Below, one piece after another: positions 34,701 through 45,525 of a DNA stretch of 64,000 nucleotides. How positions within the stretch are numbered: the stretch's first letter is position 1; the number at the start of each line of letters is the position of its first letter. The position numbers were made by a program, and so were the translations under genes. The notes beneath the pieces are model-generated. The model was not told where the DNA came from, searched no databases, and saw only the letters and a list, made by a program, of their open reading frames with translations. This DNA is from Ursus arctos (lineage: Eukaryota; Chordata; Mammalia; Carnivora; Ursidae): positions 59,032,444-59,096,443 of the forward strand of contig NW_026623067.1 of the NCBI RefSeq assembly GCF_023065955.2. The letters are read 5' to 3'.

Positions 34701-36982
34701 ATATTCAATCTCTCAGTAAATAAAAAGTGTACAAATAGAAAAGTACACATCGCAGAAGTGCATACAGCTCAATGAATTATCAAATTTAACAACCAACGGG
34801 GGGGGGGCATTTATTTTTAAATTCTCCACAATCTTATCTTCAGAACATGTTGTCAAGGAACATTTTGAGTCACAAGGCAGAGTCCTTCCATGCGCTTCTT
34901 GAGTTCTCATGTCTGAGGGCAGGACTCACCAGCGGCAGCTTCCTTGGTTCTTCTTCTAAAGTCAAGTCTTCCTCGACGTGATGGACACAAAGAACCCTGG
35001 GTTTGCCTCAGTCAGGCTCAGCTCTGTGAGTCACTTTTCCTCCACATTCCTGGACAGAGATGAGCAGGTCCGAGAGCATGCCTTGAAACCCAGGCTCCAC
35101 CATTCCTTTGGGCAAGTTAGATAATCTCTCAGAACCTGTTTCTTCATCTACAAAATGAGGGTAATAATAGTGCCTACTATCAGGGTTGCTATGACCGGGG
35201 TGAGGCGATGGGCATTCAGACCTTTAACACAAGACCTTGCAGGGAATAAACACTTAGATTCAGCACACGTATCTCTCCCAGTAGTGTTGAAAAAATAATG
35301 GCTGAAAACTATTGAGAACCTACTATGTGCCAGGCACGGAGCTTAGTCCTTTCTCTCAAATTTTATTTTATTTTATTATTAAATCTTTCTATTAGAGAAT
35401 AGAATAGAGAATAGAATATAGAATAGAGCCCTCTCCTCAGTATTCCTTATTTCTTTGGAAGTTCACGTGAGCTAGTAGTAGCCACGAGAGGTTAAGTGTA
35501 GATCTCCTAGGTGGGTCTTTTGTGAAAACCATCGCTGTCCCAAGAGAAGGGAAGAGCATCATCTGGCACGTACTTATTCCCCCTTGTCTGTCCCCATTTT
35601 TGCCAGCCTGAAAGCCATGAGCTACAGCTGCTCTCCTGCAGGCATGAGACCCCCAAGACCCATGTCCAGGATGGCAAAGTAGGCACAGCCCCGAACCTCC
35701 ATGGCCTCATAGGGGTGCCGTGCAGCCCCAGACTGCCAGCTTCCCGACAGTCTCATCATTGTGGCTAAACCACCATCATCGCCAGATTCCTCTTACACGC
35801 AACCCGAGGCAATCCAAAGCAATACAGCCACCATTTAGGGCAATCGGAATGTCTGAATGAAATGAAGCATCCAAATTAATGAAAATTAAGGATTTGAAGT
35901 ATCTTCTTTACCCCAATCTGTTGACATGTCCCAACTGAGATGATAGAAAGAACTCCAGGGATTGAAAGGCAGATTTCCAATCATCTCTCTAGGAATCATT
36001 CTCAACCCTTCTAAAGATTAACAGCAAGGTTTTTTCTGAATATCCAAGCCCCATGTGTCAACTCCTAGTTGCTAACTTTCCCCTCTTCCCAGTCAAATGG
36101 TGTTGTATGAGGGGTCATCAACAGGGTTTCCACGGGTCATCAGCACTGTGCCCATGGGATCTGAAGACTCCAAGACTTGGCACTAGACCAGAATCACCCA
36201 GCACAGAATTGCGTGATCCTTCTGTAAAACCTGAGGCATCTGCTCTGGCATTTTGGTCAAAGTCCAAAGGCTGTAATTGCATTCTGCCTGCTTGTGGGCT
36301 CTCCTAGAGTTCTAATTAGGTAGTATTTATTTTCTATCCAAAGAAAAAGATTATGCCTGACATTGCTCTACACATTAAAACAGCAAGGGGCCCAACCCAA
36401 GTGATAAAAGAGCATCTTATTGTGACAGGAAATGATCACGGGGGTGGGGATGAGGAGCTTCCTCAGTCTTTACCCTGAGCCGGCAGGGACAGTGGCTTTC
36501 AACTTGGAGGAAGCTAAATATATCAGAGGGGTTAAACTTGTGGTTTTCTGTGCCATTACAGGGAAATAACATGCATATATTCCCTCTTATTTTAATGTTT
36601 TCTAAGGCATGTCAGGTGAAAAGGGGACTCAACTCCAGCCTCTTCTCTCACAGCTTTCCTGTCAAAATATAACCCACAGAAGGACGCTAAAAACGAAATT
36701 CTTTCTGTGTATCACCTATGCTGTCTTACCATCGCATGGTACGTGACCTTTTATATCATAAGCTATGAATAACCCAGAATTGGGGTGTTCGGCACTGCTT
36801 AAGGAAATACCCTACATGGCCAAAATTTTAATTATTCAAACACGCAAAACCACTTTCCTGAATCTCTCTGACTCGATGGTGAAATAAACACATTCAGAAA
36901 ATATCTGAAATGATCCTCACTTTCATTAAACTAGAAAAGGCACCAGTTTTCGGTAGATTAAATTATGTTGTATTAAAATAAA
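34701..36982. other. Flank 3' of ENC1, with one MIR
   Basis: No supported gene. It contains a G run at about 34798-34807, a MIR at 35060-35260 and a short AGAATAGA-type tandem repeat at about 35395-35428. The rest is unassigned single-copy DNA, up to the GT-rich element that marks the ENC1 end. Confidence 0.5.
35060..35260 (+). mobile_element. MIR
   Basis: CCTTTGGGCAAGTTAGATAA, TCTTCATCTACAAAATGAGG, GTAATAATAGTGCCTACTAT and GGGAATAAACACTTAG follow the MIR consensus in order. Ancient tRNA-derived SINE. Confidence 0.9.
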
Positions 36983-37026
36983 GACACACACACACACAAT
37001 GAAGAGAAAATCTCTAATAATTTATT
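36983..37026 (-). terminator. ENC1: ENC1 distal poly(A) signal and GT-rich downstream element
   Basis: On the minus strand AATAAA (37026-37021) is followed within about 22-40 bases by a (GT)n run (about 36999-36984), the usual two-part layout of a strong vertebrate polyadenylation site. Cleavage is expected near 37000-37006. Confidence 0.8.
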
Positions 37027-37755
37027 TGACCTTCAGTTTCACATTGTGAAAAAAAAAATAACAGTTTTACAAAACCTCAAAAATGTAGTAGTAGCAAACA
37101 AGCACATATGAACATGAACACTTTACTTCAACTTACACAGAGTTGTGTACGTGAACCACATAGTCAATAGCCAAGAGAGGGATATTATTCAGCTCTAATC
37201 ACTCTTATTCAGACAGGTGTCAAGCCCAGAGAAAAGGGGGCTACACAATTATACCAGAAGTGGAAGGCTGCCCTTTGTTATCCGTTTCCACAGCAACCAG
37301 TCCACAGAATAAGAAGAACCTTCTCTGTCTTATGCCAAGGTTTTTGTGTGCACTGTGCTGTGAATTGTATTTGCTTCAAAGTGGGGACGTTTCACAGGGT
37401 GAGAATGGTCAAGTAGTGAGCCCGAATGCCTACATCAATTCAAAGAGCGGGAGTCCAGAAAGTTCCCTGCAGGCTGGGGGCCCACCCTGACCACGGCTCC
37501 CTCTGGCTCACACACAGTAATTAATAGAGGATTCAAGGACAGACCACAACTTTGAAACAGCTGCAGAAAATTCATCCTGCTTTCAGAAGTCGCGCAGTGA
37601 CACACACATCTCTGCAGATTTGCATCATAAACTAGAGAGCCGAGCTGCTACAATGTAACGCCACCGCTATGCCGCCAGCGTACAATCAGACATTTGCATT
37701 GCTTAGAACACATCTAGGAGCGAGCAACTGACTGCTGGAAAAGTATTGTGATGCT

Positions 37756-37778
37756 TTTATTCCAATGGCTCATTTATT
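37756..37778 (-). promoter_or_regulatory. ENC1: Possible proximal poly(A) signals
   Basis: Two AATAAA words on the minus strand (37778-37773 and 37761-37756), about 750 bases before the distal signal. Use would shorten the 3' UTR to about 1.8 kb and keep the AU-rich element. Confidence 0.4.
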
Positions 37779-38426
37779 TCGGTCCAACTCTAGCCCACTT
37801 ATTCATGGCACGAACGGACATGTACGATTAGTCTAAAGTATTCAGGTAAAGAGAAATGTTAAGGATTTATCTGTCACTAGACAATGCAAACACACTCACA
37901 ATGTAAAAGGTTGTTATCAGTCTTAAGCCCTATTTTCTAAACTACAGTAATGTGAGAAACGTCGATGAAAGTGGTGCGAGTTGCAAACTCTGGTCTTCCC
38001 CAGACACCTCTGAGCAAGCACCTAATTGAGTCTAGCACTAATACCTATCACGGCACACGGTTAGTAAACAAGCACTGGAACTAGCAAAGAATGTATTCAC
38101 AACAGATTCCCAACGATCCCGGAAAACCTCTCAACAGGGGCCACTGCTCATCATTCTTTGGTGTTTCCTGGCCCAATGTGTCACTTCTGTGCACCAAAGA
38201 GTTCTTTTTTAGAGACTTACCCAAGGGTGAGCACTAAAGTATACGCTGTACCCATGTGAATATGGTCTTGGAGAATTGCTAACACTTGCTAAATCGTACA
38301 TCAAGAAGAGAGAACAATGAATCCACCAGGTCAAGCAAATCTGGCGAGTGAATTAATTTATATTACGTCTGTGACAACTCAGCTTTTTCCTGTTAACTGT
38401 GGGTGTGGCAAAGCCTTCTCACAGGG

Positions 38427-38445
38427 TAATAAATAAATAAATAAA
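38427..38445 (-). promoter_or_regulatory. ENC1: AU-rich element in the ENC1 3' UTR
   Basis: On the mRNA strand the run TTTATTTATTTATTTATTA holds overlapping AUUUA pentamers and the nonamer UUAUUUAUU, the hallmark of class II AU-rich elements that bind decay factors. Further single AUUUA words occur near 38950 and 39015. Regulation of mRNA stability is inference. Confidence 0.65.
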
Positions 38446-40717
38446 CTTTGGACAATGCCTTTAACCTGTGCCCTATATACAGAACTATTCCACAGAATTT
38501 TCCAGGATTTCAGGATATTACACAAAGAAAAAAACTGCAAAGTGACTTGGTCCTTTCCAAATTTCAGTAGCTGAGATTGAAGTAGGTGACTCAGATGGGA
38601 AGCAACAGGGTAGTGAAGCCTTCCCTCACCCCACGAGCCATCAGCGTGACCAGAGCCCATGGAACCCCATTAAAAGTTAGTGAATCTAAGAAGTGATCTC
38701 CATGCTTTCTCTACCTCTACGATGTTATTTGTTTCTGTCTTGTACTCCTTCCCTGTCTTGACATTTACAAAATCCCCCCTTCCCAACCTACCCTCTAGTT
38801 ATACACCAAATTGTAACTCCCAAGTTTTCATTTTTGTGCAGCAAAGCACTTCACAACAGCCACAAAACTGTGCAAAACATACAACCATACACACACATCC
38901 ATACACGTGAAGACAATCGTAAGCACTGTTTCAGCATGCAGGCATCAAACAATAAATAGCTAAATCTATAACAAATTTCTTAACAGCCAAGGGAAAGTTT
39001 AAAGTCACTTATAAATAGAAAAGAACATCTACCAAACGCCTACCAACAATGTCCCCATTGTTCAGAACCTTCCTGGGGAGCACAACCCCTCAGAGATTAG
39101 TGGAGAGTCCAGTGGTCCTCACTTTGCAGCCGGCCAAGCCAGCTTCCCTCCTGGCCCCACAGTTGGGCTTTCAATCTCCAACAGCAGCTGGTGCGGAGGC
39201 TTCAAGCTTGCTCCTCAGAAAGGTGACAACCATTTCAAATTTTACACATAAATGGTGGAGCCCATGGAAATCAAATGCTGAATATGGTACAGCAAGGGAA
39301 AAGGGCCGGCTTTTCTCTCCCTTTGAGGGGCTGATTAACGCTGACATTAATCCACAATTACAAGACAAGGACTAGATCACAGGTTCATTCATTCATATTT
39401 AAACCATGTGCTACTTGCACTGAAAATCCCACCCCCTCCCCCACCCCCTCCTTCATGTCCAGTTAGAGAATTTACAAGGTGCAGTGCATTGTATTGGAGT
39501 CTTGTAGCAACTTCTTGTCCTTTTTCTTTTCTCTCTCTTCATTAAATTTGGCCTCTCCAAAGCAGAAATCTCATTTTGTCTCACCAAGTGATGGAGCGAG
39601 CTAAAACAGGGAGAAAAAAAGATTCTCGTTAGTAGCCTCGAAATCTAAAAAAAGAAAATTAATATCGGGACAGAGCTGGTCATTATTGCTTCTAAAAGTC
39701 TTAATTACATGTTCAGTAGCAAGTGTGCAAAGATTAAGTGCATCCATGTGCGTGCACGGATACACACGACTGGCTCGACAGAAACGATGGTGTCCAAAGA
39801 AAAGTCTTCGTTTCTTTACTACAGCTTCAACCCGTACACGTGCAAATGCAAACTTCTACGTCTAGGCGCTGCTATAAATTGCCACCTTCTGCTTCTAACA
39901 TTCAAACTTCATCTCCATGGCTAAACAGAGCCACTGTGAAGCGTTCACCAGAGGGTCAAAAAAGATTCCTGTGCAAACCCTCCTTGGCCCATTTACCATA
40001 AAGGATTCCAAATTCAATTTATTCACCATATAGAAGGCAGACATATTAATCCTCTTATTGAAATGCATCTCTGCTATTCATTATGGCAGAAATCAGTCTC
40101 GCTTCCTTTCACACGACAACATTTCAGGCCTCCACAGCCCAAGGCTGGAGTTTATTCTCCCAGTTCATCAGTCCGCACTTGGGGGACGCCAGCTATGGTA
40201 TGCACTTATTATCTGCAGAATCCACCGACGTCAAGCGTGAATATAAATTCAAGGTGCCGGAACCACAAAGCCGGCACATTTCACGGGAGCTGGTGTTTCC
40301 CCACACGACCCACCATTCCCAGCCCGCACGTCTACTTTGACGCAGGGAAATCTTGCAGACGGCTTTTGTCTCTCCAACACTCACCCTAACTGTTCATAGA
40401 GCACGTTTCCAGCCCAGTGTAGGAATCTCATCCCTGCTGCTATAACTCTAAGTGGAGACAAAGGGAATTCAGGAGGGGCTGCTCGTTACTTGCATTGAAT
40501 TCTTCTCACTTTTGTGTGTTCAGAAGTCGGATTCATTTCATGAGCTGTTTCTTTTGGCAGCTTCATAACATGATTCAGGCTTTCAAGGCATTCCTTAGAC
40601 TGGTGTCATCCTCCCACCCCCACCTCCCGGTCACCTCTATATCAACACGAGGCCAAAAGAATGTATTTTGTAATTGTAATAATATGAAATTTCATGATGG
40701 TGCATACTCAAACAGAG

Positions 40718-40741
40718 AAAGAAAGAAAGAAAGAAAGAAAG

Positions 40742-40791
<50 letters not shown>

Positions 40792-40800
40792 GGAAAGAAA
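40718..40800. repeat. (GAAA)n microsatellite
   Basis: About 80 bases of near-perfect GAAA units with two small breaks. In the ENC1 transcript orientation it reads (TTTC)n, a long polypyrimidine tract about 1.1 kb before the last-exon acceptor. Confidence 0.97.
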
Positions 40801-42479
40801 GACTCTGAAAAGGGAAGAAACAAAGCACACTGAGATCCGAGTGCTGTCCGGCTGGGGCCACACAGAGCCATGAAAATGGGAGAGTAATCAAAAGTAATTT
40901 CCTTTTTGTCCTTCCCACCACTGAAAGAGCAGCAGGAGACAGTTAAAATCCCCCCGGTGAATGAGCTTTTAGACCTAGGGAAACTTCCTGTTAACACTGT
41001 ATTAATTTGGTTAGCACCTACGTTTGGAGATCAAAGAGATGTCCCGGAAGTTTCTGCAGCTGAGGGCTGATACCTGCACAGCACCTCTTTTAAAGTCATT
41101 CCATTCAACTCAAGTGTTTTAGCACTATCTCGTGTGTAGAAAACTTTAGAAATTTAAACCAACATGCTCCCTATCAGAAACCGCAAGAGTGGCTTTGATC
41201 AGGCCCTCACGGCCCTTTCGGACGGCGAACCTGGCCCTGTCCAATTCCGCTGTTCCGTGCTCCACTCTGGGGGGTGGCACCAAGGGCGGGGAGGTGGTTG
41301 GTGTTTCCCATGTGACCTAACACTTTATGTGCTTGGTTCCCAGGGACTGGAAGTATGTGATTAGGCTCAAACACCCGGGATAGGGCGAATTCAAGCGTTT
41401 GCCAATATACTCTGGGCTGCGAGAGAAGGCACCAAAAACGAAGAGTAAAGATACAAGCAGATAATAATCAAAGAAGCCTCACTTTCCTGCCACACACAAA
41501 GCTAATTCCGTGGTTGGCTGAGGTCTCAATTGAAGGAGGAAAGGAACCTCAGAGCATTGAACACTTCATATCGGCCAGACGCTGGGCAAGGTATCTTTCT
41601 CCTCTTTTCCCCCTTCATTTATCAGTTCACCCAAGTCTGACTGGGGACAGAGCTCGGAGAGGCCAAATTCAAATCAGTCATTGGGCAAAGGAGGGATCTG
41701 AAGTACAGAAAGGTCCAGAGTCCACAGCTTTGAACCCGGAACCAGAATGCACACGTGGTCTCTTCCTGCCTCTGCCTCCTTACCTTGCCCCAAAGACACC
41801 AGCCCGTCTACCACTCACCATTTTGAGGTCCCGCCACCAAAACTGGCAATTTTTCTGGCTCTCCTATGCAAATAGAGTCAGTTTTGGACTAACACCGAAC
41901 TTCGTGTGCTCTTAATTGATGCTTTCGCCCAGAAGGTTCTTTAAACCTGCTTGAGAGGTGAGTCATGCATGCATATCGCAGATGAAATAACCACGTTCAG
42001 AGCATGTGTTTACTCAGGATTACTGAGATGCCAGCAAGGCTGCAAAAACCAGTTTGGTATGGGACGCTGTCAGCCCAGTCGCTCCCCACAGAGGTTTCTC
42101 ACTGTTCTCGCTCCTCTGAAGGAGTTTCATTCCAAGGTTATGTTCTGTTACTAAGAGCCGTACCAACTGTTAGAGGCGGGAGGAGACAACTGAACCAATG
42201 AAAAAACAAAAAAGATTCATTGTAACAGGGAGGCCAATTTTAGCGGTGTTTCAAAATGAGCTGTAAGAACGGTGGAAAGAAAAGACAAAGAAGTCAAAAA
42301 TCCCTCTTTGCTTAGCTCACAAAGACCCCCCAGATTTCCTTTTTTCCCTCTGCAAGTCCTCTTCAAAAGTGTGAAACAAACTAGGGAAAACAGAGCCAAA
42401 AGTCTCCAGGTAATGAGTTAGTTTTCATTGTACTTCCTCCAAAGCCGAGTTTTAATTTTACTCTCTTATTATTAGTAAT

Positions 42480-42760
42480 AAGCCCATGATTTACCAAAAC
42501 AAATCAACACATTCCACGTGCTCCGTGCTACACTCAGACAAGCTTAAGTGGTTCCTGGGGCCAATGCTAAAGATGCTTAACGGCAGCAAAGCGGCCATTA
42601 GCTTCACGAACACTGAACTGTGTAGGCCTATTAATTATTTGAGCCAAGAGTATTATATACTCTTAAGTACACAAGACGACCGTTATGGACTCAGATATAT
42701 GACACAGAAAGACAACTTTTGTTAGCTCTGACAATAGGGTCAGCCTGTCTGATTAACTCT
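42480..42760. promoter_or_regulatory. Candidate conserved intronic element
   Basis: Repeat-free intron block with a CACGTG E-box (42518-42523) and the homeodomain-like CTATTAATTATTTGAGC (about 42628-42644). Function is inferred from motifs only. Confidence 0.22.
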
Positions 42761-43109
42761 GAAAGGCTGCAGTGGAAGGCCGTCGAGATGGCTCAGCGTG
42801 CCACGTATCTGACAAGTTTATACAACACAGGTGCAGCCTTTTACAAGGACAGACCTTGACTTCCCTCTGAAGTTAATAAATGCCCTAAAAGGGGTTATTT
42901 TTTTTCTCCCGAGGAAAAATTTTTAAATAAGCAATAAATAATTTGGGAGGGAACAAACTAGGAATAAACTTAAGGATTCCGTTTTTTACACCCTACTTCA
43001 TTCCAGAAAGGGTTTGAGGGATCTAAATTTGCGTATCAACAAATCTCTCCTGGGGTGAGACAAATATGAAGCTCAGGTTTCTTAAGTAGCCGTTCAGCAT
43101 GGTGCTCGA

Positions 43110-43345
43110 GTGCTCTCTCTCCGGAACCAGAGTGCCTGAGTTGATTTCTGGACTAACTCTTCCACCTACAAAGCTCTAGGACCTTGGGCAACTGACTTAA
43201 CCTCCATGTGCATCCGTGGTTTTCGTCTCTAAAATGCTCTAGTAATAATATCTCACGAGGTCTATGTCAGGATCACATGAAATGACCCATGTGAGACACA
43301 CGGCCCCACTCCAGGCAGGGCTCAGTAAACATGAGTTGGCATTAT
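43110..43345 (+). mobile_element. MIR
   Basis: GAGTGCCTGAGTTGATTTCT, then GACCTTGGGCAACTGACTTA, ACCTCCATGTGCATC and AGGGCTCAGTAAACATGAGT follow MIR order. It lies in ENC1 intron 2, antisense to the gene. Confidence 0.88.
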
Positions 43346-43356
43346 TAAACCCAGGG

Positions 43357-43519
43357 CAGGGGTTCTCAACCCGGCTGTCGATCAGCATCACTAGAAAACC
43401 TTCTAAAAATCCTGCTGCCTGGGACCCACCCGGACCACATGAAATCAGATCTCTGGGATGGGCCATTTCTGAAAAGCTCTTTGGGGGAATGGGAGGTCAG
43501 TCAAGGCTGAGAACCGCTA
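43357..43519. mobile_element. MER5-type DNA transposon remnant (hAT-Charlie MITE)
   Basis: A left end CAGGGGTTCTCAACC and right end GGCTGAGAACCGCTAG are imperfect inverted copies of each other, as in MER5A. The core contains CAGCATCACTAGAAAACCTT and CTGCTGCCTGGGACCCACCC, in MER5A order. Confidence 0.8.
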
Positions 43520-43712
43520 GCTTCTCTTATGGGTGGGGAGTGGCAGCTGTGGTCAACACAAGTGCTTTCAGGTCTGGGGTGCAAATTCTCTTTAATGGTT
43601 TCTGTAGCCCTGCTTCTACAGGACGAGCTACATCGGTCCCGTCTCAGGTTCCACGGGAACTTGCACAGCTAGCTTACGCGCGTGCATACTTACAGCCACC
43701 CTGACTTCTCAC

Positions 43713-45525
43713 CTCACGCTCAGCTTCTTGAAGGTGTACTGTTTAAGAAGGCAGATGCTTCCAGGTGCTGACAAACGCAGTAGGAATCAGCGAGTACGGG
43801 ACCGTGGTGATGCTGTTCCACACGTCTAACGTCGGGTCATAACAGTCCAAAGTTTTGCAGCGCTGAATGCCGAAGTACCCTCCAACCACGTAGAGCTTGT
43901 TTCCGGAGGCCACAGCGTGGCAGCTCATGCGCTTTGCTGTCACGTCTCCCACCTTGGTCCACTGATAAGTCTCACTGTTGAATTTGTAAGCAGAGCAGGC
44001 GGAGAACTCCGTATCTCCCCCCATAATAAAAATCTGGTTACCCAGCACCGCTGCTGCTGTGTAACGCCAGGGCTGGGGACAGGTGGCTGGTACCGTCCAC
44101 CTGTTTTCACACTGATCATAACACTGAACCTTCGGGAGCTTGTCATGACTGACGCTGGTACCTCCGAAAGCAAACAACTTGAGTTTGGCACTCACTACTG
44201 CAGCGTTGCTAACGCCTTCTCGGAGGGGGGCCACCATGGTCCATTTGTTGGTTGTGGGGTCATAGTGTTCTACTTGCTTTAGAGAGACTGAGGGGGAGGC
44301 TGGGAGGCAGCCTGTGGCGGCTGTGTGCCCCCCGACCACGTACAGACAGTGCTTCAGTTCAGCTGAGCCATGGCCGAACCTGGCCACCAACATGGGGGCG
44401 GCTTTGGACCACTCTTCATGCAGGGTATCGTAAACCCAGACATCTTTTGAGACTCCATTTTCAGAGCCCCGCCCCCCAGTAATGTATACTTTGCAGCCAA
44501 TTGCACACGCACTGAACTCTTTTCTTGGGCTGGGGATGTCAGCCTTGGGAATTATTTCTTTGGCCTTCTGGTCTACCAGATACAGCTTGTCACACATGAA
44601 GGTCTGCCCTCCCAAGAGGAAGAGAGCGTGGCCGGTCTTCCGAGGCCGGGCACAGAGGCTGGTTACCACGCCGTCGTTCTGCAGGATTTTTAGTTTGCAC
44701 CTGATGGCCTCTTCCACAATCTCCTTGCTCTTTCTCTGCTTGGTAATGAGTTCCTCCATGGCCACATTCTCCATGAGATAAATGGCTGGCAGCAGAGCCA
44801 GCCTCACTGTCTGCAACAGCTCTGGGAGGTAGCAATAGCGCTTCTTCAGGTCATAGCTGATCCAGTTAATTGCAGACTCGTACACAAGCCTTTCATCTTC
44901 TGTCTCCAGCTCCTCGCTGGACAAGAGCTGCACTACCATGTCCTGGGGCAGCTGGAGGAAATCTTCGTTCTTCCTGATGGTCTGGAAATTGCTGAGACAC
45001 ATTCTCCAGGAGAGTTCGTACAGCTTAGTGCACTGGTGGGCATCGGAGAGCAGCAGCATGCCCAGGCAGTTGGTGGGATGCAGATTCTTCTCTAGGAACT
45101 CTGCACACGCATCCCGGATGTCCTGAAACTCCAGCATGTCGCCAGCTTCCAGAAGTGATTCTGCATTTTCTTCATTAATGATGACCCGGGAGGAGTACGC
45201 ATAGTCAAGAAGCAGCTCCAAAACCTCTGGGTGGATGGAGTTGTCGAAGTTGACTTCACTGTCCTGGCTCTCTTTCAGGCCGCCACTGAACATGGCTTCA
45301 AAGTAGCGGCTGCACGCGGCCAGCACTGCCCGGTGACAGGGGAAGGTCCTATTCCCAGCGTGGAGAAGGACATCGGTGAAGAGGCGCTGCTGGCGTAAAA
45401 GATTCAAGTGCGTGAGGACGCTGTCGGCGTAGGAAGACTTGTGAAACAGATAGATGTTAATGGAGCCACTGCTGGCCCTGGACTTGCGGTTCTCATGCAC
45501 ACTGACTGACATTTTGTTTCCACTC
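43713..45525 (-). other. ENC1: ENC1 coding exon (exon 2)
   Basis: The exon starts after a T-rich tract and TGTTGTAG acceptor, has 13 bases of 5' UTR, the whole reading frame, then 30 bases after the stop before a GAG/GTGAGA donor. An alternative donor, AGC/GTGAGG, lies five bases earlier. Having the whole frame in one exon agrees with what I recall of mammalian ENC1. Confidence 0.8.
43743..45512 (-). CDS. ENC1: ENC1, BTB-BACK-kelch protein (589 aa)
   Basis: Actin-binding kelch-family protein and CUL3 ubiquitin-ligase substrate adaptor, mainly neural; known work links it to neurite growth, NRF2 control and beta-catenin signalling. The 589-codon frame is complete, the same length as human ENC1, and keeps its start MSVSVHENRK and end FVSTWKHLPS. 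Domains by residue: BTB about 46-114 (FTDVLLHAGNRTFPCHRAVL), BACK about 149-250, six kelch repeats about 296-585 with GG doublets at 301-302, 346-347, 394-395, 450-451, 498-499, 544-545. It differs from the paralogue KLHL25 (ENC2) at many BTB sites. The start is the ATG at 45512-45510, just after an acceptor (AG at 45527-45526), with A at -3. An in-frame extension to 45593 reads intron and is rejected. TAA stop at 43745-43743. No frameshift or missing key residue was seen. Confidence 0.98.
   Translation of the reverse strand: MSVSVHENRKSRASSGSINIYLFHKSSYADSVLTHLNLLRQQRLFTDVLLHAGNRTFPCHRAVLAACSRYFEAMFSGGLKESQDSEVNFDNSIHPEVLELLLDYAYSSRVIINEENAESLLEAGDMLEFQDIRDACAEFLEKNLHPTNCLGMLLLSDAHQCTKLYELSWRMCLSNFQTIRKNEDFLQLPQDMVVQLLSSEELETEDERLVYESAINWISYDLKKRYCYLPELLQTVRLALLPAIYLMENVAMEELITKQRKSKEIVEEAIRCKLKILQNDGVVTSLCARPRKTGHALFLLGGQTFMCDKLYLVDQKAKEIIPKADIPSPRKEFSACAIGCKVYITGGRGSENGVSKDVWVYDTLHEEWSKAAPMLVARFGHGSAELKHCLYVVGGHTAATGCLPASPSVSLKQVEHYDPTTNKWTMVAPLREGVSNAAVVSAKLKLFAFGGTSVSHDKLPKVQCYDQCENRWTVPATCPQPWRYTAAAVLGNQIFIMGGDTEFSACSAYKFNSETYQWTKVGDVTAKRMSCHAVASGNKLYVVGGYFGIQRCKTLDCYDPTLDVWNSITTVPYSLIPTAFVSTWKHLPS

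Larger units (their letters stand above)
37003..39600 (-). other. ENC1: ENC1 terminal exon (3' UTR)
   Basis: Proposed last exon, about 2.6 kb and fully noncoding. On the minus strand a strong acceptor, CTTTTTTTCTCCCTGTTTTAG, ends at 39601 and exon sequence begins CTCGCTCCATCACTTGG. The exon runs to a poly(A) signal at 37026-37021. It is free of SINEs and L1s, unlike most of the left flank. It contains an AU-rich element (38445-38427) and earlier AATAAA words. Length and position agree with the long 3' UTR of human ENC1 mRNA, from general knowledge. Exact ends need transcript data. Confidence 0.75.
39601..43712 (-). other. ENC1: ENC1 intron 2
   Basis: About 4.1 kb between the coding exon and the 3' UTR exon. 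It has a GAG/GTGAGA donor (GT at 43712-43711) and the strong acceptor ending at 39601. It contains a (GAAA)n microsatellite (40718-40800), a MIR and a MER5-type element, but no CAN-SINE. A repeat-free block at 42480-42760 is a possible conserved element. Confidence 0.65.

Noticed and set aside
40495..40997. Frames rich in KERK or FFLS repeats
   Set aside because: They are translations of the (GAAA)n microsatellite.
43264..44781. Plus-strand frames opposite ENC1
   Set aside because: They are shadows of the conserved coding sequence (or of the MER5 and MIR insertions) and have no start or splice support.
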